From Mariniblastus sp. (GTDB lineage Bacteria; Planctomycetota; Planctomycetia; Pirellulales; Pirellulaceae), in the NCBI GenBank assembly GCA_029247405.1, contig JAQWLH010000156.1, positions 1 through 64,000 of the forward strand: a DNA stretch of 64,000 nt. Reading direction: 5' to 3'. The notes below the pieces were generated by a model. That model had not been told where the DNA came from, searched no databases, and saw nothing but the letters and a program-made list of their open reading frames with translations. This document shows, one piece after another, positions 1 through 7,641 of this stretch. Every line of letters starts with the position of its first letter. Position 1 is the first letter of the stretch. Made by a program: the position numbers and the translations under genes.

Positions 1-85
1 ACAGTAGCGCGTACTCCACAGTCGTGGCTGCTTCCTCGTCGCGAAAGAAAGGCTTGATGTACCGGTCTGCGAAATGTGAAATCAT
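1..85 (-). CDS. Flp/Fap-type pilin, N-terminal part (cut by window edge)
   Basis: Reading the minus strand from the ATG at 85 gives 28 residues that run off the left edge. They have a short basic/aromatic leader followed by EEAATTVEYALL. This is the processing site and first hydrophobic residues of Flp/Fap (type IVb) pilins, where a TadV-type prepilin peptidase cuts just before a A-T-x-V-E-Y-A-L core. In the family, Flp is a 50-70 residue subunit of a Tad pilus used for adhesion. The rest of the gene and any tad genes would lie outside the window. The 211 bases between this start and the GTPase gene at 297 are presumably its promoter and leader. The identification rests on one short but characteristic motif. 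Confidence 0.7.
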   Translation of the reverse strand, partial: MISHFADRYIKPFFRDEEAATTVEYALL

Positions 86-296
86 TGTTTCAGTCAATTT
101 TCGTTCTAATGACAAGATATAAATGTCTGTTATTAATCACCGAGAAAACATAGGTTGCCAGCTAACGATGCACCCTAGAAACCGCGTTTAAAGTTAAACG
201 CTTGAAATGTAGTTCTTGTGAGGTGCCAACTATGGCTATGGTGACGATTGTACGGGGAAAAAGCTATCTTGCTCGGCTCAAATTCTTGGTTTTCCT

Positions 297-1637
297 TCAG
301 CTATCCTTTTTAGAGCCATGCCGATTCCAATCTAATCGAGTTCGGATTTCATCTTTGAGGTGGTTCACGACGGAATCTTTGTCGGTTTTCGCCAAAATAT
401 CTTTAACGACTGATTTTGCCGAGCCGGTTCCCCATGAGCCGCCCTGCTCAAAATACTTTTTGGCAGACTGCCCAATGATATAAGAACCAAATCCGACGGC
501 TGCTGCCTGCGGAATCAATGTCAGAGCTGTACCAAGGGTCCCCGTTACAAGTTTAAAGAAGCTGGCTCCAACATTTGCGAGTTCGCCCAGTGCGTAAAGG
601 CCCCCTGCGGCACTTATTGATTTGGCTAATCCGCGGGCCTGGCTCATTGAAAACGACAAGCCATAGACCTTCGAGAGGGTCGCGATCATGATTGCGTCGA
701 CCGCCAATCCTCCGACGATATCCAAAAACGGTAATGGATTAGCGGCCACTACCACTGCTTTAGTCGCAGCCATCGTCCAGATTACTTGGTCTGCTTGGCG
801 ATTCCGCATTTCGACTCGAATTGCGGAAATCCGATCACTTTTGTCAGCCGCATACATAGCAGCATTGAGCGCAATCAGCCCAAGTCCTTCTTGTTCGAGA
901 GTTTCCAAAATCAGTGTTTTCAACTCGGCGACATCGGGAGCAGGCTTTCGCCATTGAGTTTTGGTTTCTCCATTGGGCTGCTCAATAATGTATTCGATCT
1001 CACGCGGGTCGGCAGTCGTCATGACAAAGTGGTTGGCTGGAATCAATCCATCGAGTCTTTGTTCGAGCATCGCCGTCAACTGGTTTCGCTCTTCGTGTTG
1101 GTAAAGATCTTGTTTGTTAAACACACAGATGATCGGTTTCTGAACGGCCGCGAGTTCAACTAACGCAGCATATTCGGTGTCGTTCAAATCTGAATCGGTA
1201 ACAAACAGAATCAGATCAGCACGACGGGCGGTGACATCAGCGAGTTGAGCCCGATCAGCCCCACCGACCTCGTTGATTCCTGGAGTGTCAATGATGACGA
1301 TTTCCGACGACTCAAGGCTCTTCAGGCGGTGTCCCGCTCCCTCCCACGCGGTCCCCCAAACCTGTTTTGTCCAGCCGCCTTGGACATCGACTTCGGCGAC
1401 ATCACGGCCAATCAGTGCATTCACAAGCGCTGATTTGCCAGTGCTGATCTCACCAAAGATGACGATTTCGACCCGCCCTTGGGTGATCTTCTCATGCATG
1501 GAGTTGAGCTGTGCAATGTCCTCCTGCAGCTGTTTTTTTTCTTCGTCGGGGCATCTGCGCAGATCCGCCAGTGTTTTTTCCACTGCTTTTATGGCATCTT
1601 GATACTGTGGATCGTGATTGGTTGTGGTTTCTTCCAT
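297..1637 (-). CDS. Era/YcjF-like GTPase with C-terminal DUF697-type membrane domain
   Basis: The 446-residue protein has a P-loop GEISTGKS (62-69), a G3 motif DTPG (117-120) and a G4 motif NKQD (174-177). This is a complete GTP-binding core of the TRAFAC/Era-like class. After residue about 285 come long hydrophobic and glycine/alanine-rich segments typical of the DUF697 (YcjF) membrane-associated region. There is no signal peptide, so the GTPase domain is inferred to be cytoplasmic with the C-terminus in or on the inner membrane. The start lies 3 bases after the stop of the upstream GTPase (1641-3191), so the two are almost certainly co-transcribed and may be translationally coupled. The cellular role of such GTPase pairs is unknown; membrane remodelling or stress functions have been proposed for the family. 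Confidence 0.85.
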   Translation of the reverse strand: MEETTTNHDPQYQDAIKAVEKTLADLRRCPDEEKKQLQEDIAQLNSMHEKITQGRVEIVIFGEISTGKSALVNALIGRDVAEVDVQGGWTKQVWGTAWEGAGHRLKSLESSEIVIIDTPGINEVGGADRAQLADVTARRADLILFVTDSDLNDTEYAALVELAAVQKPIICVFNKQDLYQHEERNQLTAMLEQRLDGLIPANHFVMTTADPREIEYIIEQPNGETKTQWRKPAPDVAELKTLILETLEQEGLGLIALNAAMYAADKSDRISAIRVEMRNRQADQVIWTMAATKAVVVAANPLPFLDIVGGLAVDAIMIATLSKVYGLSFSMSQARGLAKSISAAGGLYALGELANVGASFFKLVTGTLGTALTLIPQAAAVGFGSYIIGQSAKKYFEQGGSWGTGSAKSVVKDILAKTDKDSVVNHLKDEIRTRLDWNRHGSKKDS

Positions 1638-1640
1638 CAG

Positions 1641-3191
1641 TCACTCGTTAAGTTTTTCTCGCGCGGTTTGAACAAGTTTGCGCAGTTCGTCAGCGCTAGT
1701 GACGATGTCCCATTTGCGCCGTGCAAGTCCTGAAAGCCCCCCCTCGGGGGTTTGCATTTCGTCCCGAAAATACTCAATAAAGACAGCGCCAATCCATTTA
1801 GTTATTAAAGCTTGAACTGCACCTTGCAGCACGCCACCTGCAATTGTTCCCGCAAAGGGAATGGTCTTAATTAAGGAGGCGACGACTGCACTGACAGCAA
1901 CGGTGGCACCTTGAGCGCCGAGAACACCGATTAAGTTCTTCCCCATTTCGCTGAGCCATTTGGACGCTGTTTCCAGGTCGATTTTTTGCTGATAAACATC
2001 GGCCAAGTCCATGATCATCTTGGTAGAGATTGCAGAGCCTGCGATTAGGTCAACTACTGGGAACGGACTGACTGCAGCAATGCCACCAGCCCCCCACATG
2101 TATTTATCGACCACATTCCAAGATTTGCGGTCCAGTGACTCTTTTACTCGGCCGCGTGCCTTTTCGACCAGGCCGCGCGACTGCAGAAGCAGGTTCGCCA
2201 TCAGCAAGTCTTTTCCATCTTGGTTGACAATTTGGAGCATCCGCTTGGCGAGCGGATCTATATTGGCTTCGACCGTAACTGTTTCATTGATTTCAGTTCC
2301 GTCTGCCAAAATCTTGCGTCTCATGCGATGCCCCGCTTGGGCCTGTATGCAAACAATATCCTCTTTGCGTACGAAGTCGCCGGTTTGCTCGAAAATTTGA
2401 CCGACAAGTTTTTCTCGGTCGGATTTCGAGTACCAGTCTGATTTGTTAAGGCAAATGATGACGCGTTTTTCCATGTGGCCCAATCGCTCAAGCAGACTAT
2501 GCTCGCTTTCACGAAGGGGGCCATCTACGACAACCAACACTGCGTCAGAGTCTTTGGCGGAGTCAGCTGCAATATTGACGTGATCGGCTCCATCAATTTC
2601 TCCAATCCCAGGAGTGTCAACCAAGATGACTTTATCGATGCCGGGCCAAGCGATTTCATTTCGGTTGACCGTTGTGCCTCCTCGGGCGTCTGTGGCAAAC
2701 ACCTCACGTCCGGCGAGTAGATTCAAGACCGAAGACTTTCCACTAGAGATGGTGCCAAATGCGACAATCTCAAGGGTATGGGATTCTCGTTTTTGCTCAA
2801 TTTCCTTGATCAGTGGATCAAGCTGGGCTCTGAGTTCAAGATTATCATCGGCTTCACTGGCAAGTCGTTCAATCTGATCAATATTCTCTTCGATTTCACT
2901 TTCACGTTGGCCCAGCGATAATTCCGAGGGGTTTTTGTTGCGTCGAAATCTTCGCCGCTTTTTCAAAATCGAGGCGCCCCATAATTTCCACAGAATCCAA
3001 GTCGCGCTGCCCAGCAACAGCATGGCTCCGAAGCCAATGACGACGGCGTAAAGGGTCCCCCAGAACCCGCCCAGCATTTGCGCACGCTCGTAGTAGGTCA
3101 TCAACAGGTTGGGGAGATAAATTAACGCAACGCCAATAAACCCGGCGATGACGAGAAGGAATATTCCGGAAAACGATTTACCGAGTTTCAT
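1641..3191 (-). CDS. Membrane-anchored Era-like GTPase, DUF697-type
   Basis: The 516-residue protein starts with two transmembrane segments (about 8-30 and 43-70) followed by a basic stretch KKRRRFRRNK, which fixes the GTPase domain in the cytoplasm. The GTPase motifs are G1 GTISSGKSS (146-154), G3 DTPG (192-195) and G4 NKSD (249-252). A glycine/alanine-rich hydrophobic C-terminal half resembles DUF697. It is the first gene of a two-gene unit with the 446-residue GTPase just downstream. The two share architecture (GxISxGKS, DTPGI, NKxD, DUF697-like tail) and look like an ancient duplication in which only this copy kept or gained the N-terminal membrane anchor. They may form a hetero-oligomer; that is inference. 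Confidence 0.85.
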   Translation of the reverse strand: MKLGKSFSGIFLLVIAGFIGVALIYLPNLLMTYYERAQMLGGFWGTLYAVVIGFGAMLLLGSATWILWKLWGASILKKRRRFRRNKNPSELSLGQRESEIEENIDQIERLASEADDNLELRAQLDPLIKEIEQKRESHTLEIVAFGTISSGKSSVLNLLAGREVFATDARGGTTVNRNEIAWPGIDKVILVDTPGIGEIDGADHVNIAADSAKDSDAVLVVVDGPLRESEHSLLERLGHMEKRVIICLNKSDWYSKSDREKLVGQIFEQTGDFVRKEDIVCIQAQAGHRMRRKILADGTEINETVTVEANIDPLAKRMLQIVNQDGKDLLMANLLLQSRGLVEKARGRVKESLDRKSWNVVDKYMWGAGGIAAVSPFPVVDLIAGSAISTKMIMDLADVYQQKIDLETASKWLSEMGKNLIGVLGAQGATVAVSAVVASLIKTIPFAGTIAGGVLQGAVQALITKWIGAVFIEYFRDEMQTPEGGLSGLARRKWDIVTSADELRKLVQTAREKLNE

Positions 3192-3664
3192 GCACGTAAG
3201 ATTTCGCTTAGTCTTCGAAAGGGAACTCTGTGAACACCGCTAGATTGGAAACAAATGGGCTTGGGAGATCCGATTCACCCACACCTATTGATAATACCGA
3301 TTTTAACCTTGCGAGCCGTCCGGTCTAAGGACCGTATTCGGTTTCACCGTTAATTTATTTGGTTTCTGTTTAATTTCGATTAAAAGTTTTATCTGCACGC
3401 CCGATTGGAATTGTAGGTCAGGATGTTTTGCAGCCGAAATTTCCACCCTCCATTGTGTTCAGGATTCCAAAGGAATCAGCCTTGGAGTTCTTCGAAAGTT
3501 CCGAACCCTGATACCTTTGAGTGAGTAGAAATACCTAGTTGAGGTCATTATCCAGTTGGAAAACCACAACTTTTCCGGTTAACCCTGCCCTCGCTACCAG
3601 TGTTCCGTGCTGTTGGATAAACTTCACACCTGAATTTTCTTGCCGAATTTACGCTGAGTCAAAA
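3192..3664. other. Divergent intergenic region
   Basis: This 473-base stretch separates the minus-strand GTPase pair from the plus-strand FG-GAP gene. I see no convincing gene. An open frame extends the FG-GAP gene upstream to a TTG at 3539, but its residues lack protein character, and the signal-anchor Met encoded at 3665 matches the N-terminus of the paralog at 13289-15712. The AT-rich part (about 3345-3400) probably holds promoters for both directions. No clear -35/-10 pair stood out. Confidence 0.5.
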
Positions 3665-6082
3665 ATGAAAAACGTGCTGAGCACACTTGCACTGCTTACT
3701 GTCCTGGGGCTAATTGGTTTGGGGGTGTATCAGTATTCTTTGATTTCCAGCGAAGCCGAAAATAAGAGACCACTCAACGAGCAAACTGAAATCGCCGGAA
3801 TGTTAGCTGCCCAAAGGCAGAGAGACGTTTGGCGACTAGAGCATATGGCGTTCCAGGTTGAGCACCAAATCGGGAAACCGTTTGCGGAGGCTTGGGCTAA
3901 TCACGATGTCGATGGAATCAAGAAGTTTCTCGACGGTGATTTTGACTCGTTTATTCCGGTCGATTCAAGTTGGGAAATTCAAACAACTGGAATGACAGAG
4001 GAGAAGGTTCGAGTTACCGGTTCACAACAAGGAGAAGACAAGGATTCGGAAGAGTTTTTAGATTTGATCTTTAGTCCTGTTTTGGGTGTGCAGATCGAGC
4101 AGTCGCAATTTCGCGTGTTGGAAATTAATGAGTTGGGAACCACGGATTGGTACTGCAGGGTAAGGCTCAGCGGTAGCGGGGTTACCGAGGAGGGCGACTA
4201 CAGAACCTATCAAAATGAAGCAGAAATCAGTTTGAGGATTAAAGATAAAGAGATCCTTGGTATCTCTTCGCCGATTAAGAGTTGGGTGACAAAATCAGAG
4301 CTGATACGGACCTGCGAGCAGCAGTTGATGGAAGAGACGACTTCGGCATTCGGGTTAGACCAACTTGGCTTGGCGGATAATTGGAGATCGGGTGCGGCTG
4401 GAACCCGTCAACATCAATTTCAAATGGCCGTTGAAGATTTTGATCTTGATGGTGACTTCGACATTTCAGTCATGACGCTTAATGGAACACGCCACGTGTT
4501 CGCTTACCAAGAGGGTGTCTTCAAAGATGTGACTCAACAATTGGGGATCCCCGATTTTGAAACGAATCCTTTTGGCTCTTCAATTTTTTCGACCGCGTGG
4601 ATCGACTTTGACAATGATGGCTATCCTGATCTCATTTCGGGGATGCGGCTTTATAAAAACGAGGGCGGGGAAAAGTTCACTTTAGTGAAGGGGGCCGGCC
4701 TTTTTTACGATGCGGAAATCATGGGTCTCAATGTTATTGATTTCGACAATGACGGATTTATGGATGTTTACGCGATTTACAAACGTCACTATGGCTTGTC
4801 GGCCCAGTCTGCAGAAGCGAAAAGCGGTGGCATTTCGAATTGGGTTAGCGAGAACGGCGGAGGGAAGATCAACAAACTCTATCGAAACAACGGCGACGGG
4901 ACCTTTACCGACACTTCGGAATTATCAAACGCAACCGGTGGCCCTCGCCACACGCAATCGGCTGTCTGGTTTTTTCATGACCAGGATCACTACCCCGATC
5001 TTTATCTTGCGAATGATATTGGGCCTAATACCTTGCTTTTGAATCGTAACAAAGGCGGCCTTTTCAAAGATGTCTCTGAATCGACGGGGGCTTGCAATCA
5101 CGAATCGAGTATGGCGGTCGCAGCTGGTGATATTGATAACGACGGTAAGACTGATTTGTACGTTTCAAATATGTTTTCTCTCACCGGTAGGCGCGTCGCA
5201 AAGATGCTCGTGCCCGGTGACTATTCCGATTCGGTCTACGAGCAAATCTTAGGGCTCTGTTCGGGCAACCGGTTGTATCGACAATCCGACGGTAAGTATC
5301 AGGACGTTACCCAGCAGGCAGGGGTCGGTGAAGCAGGATGGTCGTGGTCGCCGCTTATGTTTGACCTCGATAGTGATGGCCTATTGGACCTCTATGCAAC
5401 CGCCGGGTTCATGAGTTTTGATAAGAAAGGTTCAGATGGGATCTCAAGCCTCTGGAAAGCGATCGTCACCTTTCCCACGAACCAGTTGAAGAAACTACCG
5501 GTCGTGGGCGAAGTCGATATTGCCGCGGGAGAACTTGCGATGGAGACACCAATCGTTCTTGAAGCGGTTGATCAAAATCTTGGTTCTTTTCAACGCAATC
5601 GGCTTTTCCTGAACACCAACGGCAAACAATTCACAGATGTCTCTGCCGCTTCGGGAGCTGATATCGAGGCCGACGGACGTTCAGTCATCTCGGCGGATTT
5701 GGATGGTGATGGGGCACTGGATCTTTTAGTTGCTTCGTCGGGTGGTGGTGCTCTACGAGCTTTTTCCAATCGAACACCTCAGGGGGATCGCCTCGAGGTT
5801 CGATTGAAGGGCGTGGATTCAAATCGTTTAGGTATTGGTTCACGAATCACCGCTGAGATTGGCGAGAGAACAATCGTTCGCGACATGTTTCTCAATGGTG
5901 GTTTTATGGGAAGTGGGCCGGCGTCTGTCTGGCTCGGCTTGGGGGAGGTGGAAACGATTGATCGACTTTCTGTCCGTTGGACGACCGGTCAAACTCAGGT
6001 TTTCGAAAACGTAGTCGTCAATCGACGCGTTCTTATTGAGGAAGGTGACTCAGAAATTAAAACCCTGAAGGTTTGGGAGTGA
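3665..6082 (+). CDS. FG-GAP/VCBS repeat protein with C-terminal ASPIC/UnbV domain (intact copy)
   Basis: The 805-residue product has an N-terminal signal anchor (MKNVLSTLALL..), a roughly 230-residue lead domain, then several FG-GAP/VCBS repeats recognisable by calcium-loop motifs such as DFDLDGDFDIS, DFDNDGYPDLI, DIDNDGKTDLY and DLDSDGLLDLY. A C-terminal ASPIC/UnbV domain contains NRLGIGSRI and a FMGSGPASVWLGLG segment. FG-GAP repeats fold into extracellular beta-propellers, and planctomycetes encode many such secreted or anchored proteins of unknown function. The start was placed at the ATG at 3665 because the paralog on the minus strand begins identically (MKN-STLA-L). No Shine-Dalgarno precedes it. 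It is followed by a strong GC-rich hairpin at 6088. This copy is uninterrupted at the position where the paralog has UGA. Confidence 0.9.
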   Translation: MKNVLSTLALLTVLGLIGLGVYQYSLISSEAENKRPLNEQTEIAGMLAAQRQRDVWRLEHMAFQVEHQIGKPFAEAWANHDVDGIKKFLDGDFDSFIPVDSSWEIQTTGMTEEKVRVTGSQQGEDKDSEEFLDLIFSPVLGVQIEQSQFRVLEINELGTTDWYCRVRLSGSGVTEEGDYRTYQNEAEISLRIKDKEILGISSPIKSWVTKSELIRTCEQQLMEETTSAFGLDQLGLADNWRSGAAGTRQHQFQMAVEDFDLDGDFDISVMTLNGTRHVFAYQEGVFKDVTQQLGIPDFETNPFGSSIFSTAWIDFDNDGYPDLISGMRLYKNEGGEKFTLVKGAGLFYDAEIMGLNVIDFDNDGFMDVYAIYKRHYGLSAQSAEAKSGGISNWVSENGGGKINKLYRNNGDGTFTDTSELSNATGGPRHTQSAVWFFHDQDHYPDLYLANDIGPNTLLLNRNKGGLFKDVSESTGACNHESSMAVAAGDIDNDGKTDLYVSNMFSLTGRRVAKMLVPGDYSDSVYEQILGLCSGNRLYRQSDGKYQDVTQQAGVGEAGWSWSPLMFDLDSDGLLDLYATAGFMSFDKKGSDGISSLWKAIVTFPTNQLKKLPVVGEVDIAAGELAMETPIVLEAVDQNLGSFQRNRLFLNTNGKQFTDVSAASGADIEADGRSVISADLDGDGALDLLVASSGGGALRAFSNRTPQGDRLEVRLKGVDSNRLGIGSRITAEIGERTIVRDMFLNGGFMGSGPASVWLGLGEVETIDRLSVRWTTGQTQVFENVVVNRRVLIEEGDSEIKTLKVWE

Positions 6083-6087
6083 TTTTG

Positions 6088-6115
6088 GGGGGCTGGTTTT
6101 TTAAAACCGGCCCCC
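6088..6115 (+). terminator. GC-rich hairpin between convergent genes
   Basis: A 13-base 5' arm (6088-6100, GGGGGCTGGTTTT) pairs with AAAACCGGCCCCC (6103-6115), with one G-U pair and a two-base centre. It begins 5 bases after the FG-GAP stop and lies between convergent genes. The usual downstream T-tract is weak, so it could act as a hairpin end-protector or bidirectional terminator. Confidence 0.6.
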
Positions 6116-6238
6116 ACTGAGAGGTCGGTGTGGGCAGGAGTTCGGGACGGCGTCGAAAGATTGAATCGACGCGTGGCCGAGATGAATCGCTTGCACTCTG
6201 CACTTGGCTGCTCTTAAAACATGCGAAGTGGATGGAAA

Positions 6239-7549
6239 TTAACTGATCAATCCATTGAGCAAATTGCCATCACGGACGACCGAGATAGGCCGGCCGATCG
6301 ATGTTTGATACTCTTTGCGATGATCGATGCCAAGTGTTCTGAAAAAGGTTGCGGCAACGTCTTCAGGCTTGATGAGATCATGCTTTGGTCCTGCCGCCTT
6401 TTCGTCGCTTTCACCAATGATTTGGCCGCCATTAACCGGGCCACCGCCCATGAGCATAAACATGCAACGAGGGTAGTGATCCCGCCCACCTTCGGCCGAT
6501 CGGGTGTTGATCTTGGGGGTCCGGCCGAACTCGCCAGAGACATAAACGGTGGTTGAATCAAGCAAGCCTTTTTGTGCCAAACCGTTAAATAGACCCGACA
6601 GCCCTGCGTCAAGCTTGGGAAGTAATGAGGTTGATAACTTGGTAAAGTTGTCAGAATGCGTATCCCATCCGCCTAGCGACACGGTTACGAATTTGACACC
6701 TGATTCGACCAGTCGCGAGGCCAGCAGGCAGCTTTGGCTGAAATCATCTTCCCCAAACAATTGGGTGAAACTGGGCGTCTCCTGACTAACATCGAAAGCC
6801 TTGCGAGCACGTTTGGACGTGATCATATTGAAAGCTTTTTGACTGAATTGATCCAACCCGCTCAGCAGGTCGTCCTGAGATTGGATTGAATCGAAGGTGC
6901 GATCGAGATCTTTTAAGAGGTTTTGACGTCGTTCGATTTCCTCGAGTGAAATTCCATTTCCTAACGAAATGCCGCGAACGTTAAACGGTTGCCCAACACG
7001 AGGCGCGGCATTAGTTTGGAGTGAGGCATACTTAACGCCAAGATGTCCGGGCCCAATTTTTGCTCGCGGAATCGAAACGTAGGTCGGAAGATCTGAGATC
7101 GCCGGCATCTCGCGGGCAACGACACTGCCGTAGGCTGGATAGTCAAGCGAAGGATTGGGGCGGTTGCCAGTAAAGACAAATTGTTGTCCCAACGGATGAG
7201 CACCTAATGCATGCGAAACCCCTCGGACGATGGCGAACTTGTCAGCACACTGCGCCAATTTGGGCAAATGCTCAGAGATTTCAACACCCGGGACGTTCGT
7301 TTTGATCGGTTTAAACTTCCCTCTGAATTCCGATGGTGCATTTGGCTTGAGATCAAAAGTATCTAGGTGAGATGGGCCACCTGGCAATTCAATAAAGATG
7401 GCTGCTTTGGATGAAGCCTTGGGATTCAATTCACCAGCGTCAGCCATTTGTAGGTAGTTGCTCATGGTCAGTCCCGTGGCTGAACCAAGAACACCAACCT
7501 TGATCGCATCTCGACGGGAAATTCCGTCGCACTGTCGATGTCTTGCCAT
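6239..7549 (-). CDS. DUF1501 family protein with Tat signal
   Basis: The 436-residue protein opens with a twin-arginine-type signal (SRRDAIKVGVLGSATGL), so it is probably exported folded. It continues with features typical of DUF1501, a family related to alkaline phosphatases and sulfatases: GGPSHLDTFDLKP, HLPKLAQ, VRGVSHALGAHPLGQ, a GGWDTH segment and a C-terminal GRDHYP. In planctomycetes these proteins are encoded next to DUF1549/DUF1553 cytochrome-type proteins, as here (92 bases after the 7642-10470 gene), and the two presumably work together in the periplasm. The biochemical activity is not established. It is the last gene of the minus-strand operon headed by the ECF sigma factor. Confidence 0.9.
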   Translation of the reverse strand: MARHRQCDGISRRDAIKVGVLGSATGLTMSNYLQMADAGELNPKASSKAAIFIELPGGPSHLDTFDLKPNAPSEFRGKFKPIKTNVPGVEISEHLPKLAQCADKFAIVRGVSHALGAHPLGQQFVFTGNRPNPSLDYPAYGSVVAREMPAISDLPTYVSIPRAKIGPGHLGVKYASLQTNAAPRVGQPFNVRGISLGNGISLEEIERRQNLLKDLDRTFDSIQSQDDLLSGLDQFSQKAFNMITSKRARKAFDVSQETPSFTQLFGEDDFSQSCLLASRLVESGVKFVTVSLGGWDTHSDNFTKLSTSLLPKLDAGLSGLFNGLAQKGLLDSTTVYVSGEFGRTPKINTRSAEGGRDHYPRCMFMLMGGGPVNGGQIIGESDEKAAGPKHDLIKPEDVAATFFRTLGIDHRKEYQTSIGRPISVVRDGNLLNGLIS

Positions 7550-7641
7550 TTTCTTTCCTGTTTAAAAAACGTGAATGGTACTTGGATTGGGCAAACACAA
7601 GTCTTGGAAGTGGACAAGCAATGCCTAGTTTTCAATTTGTC

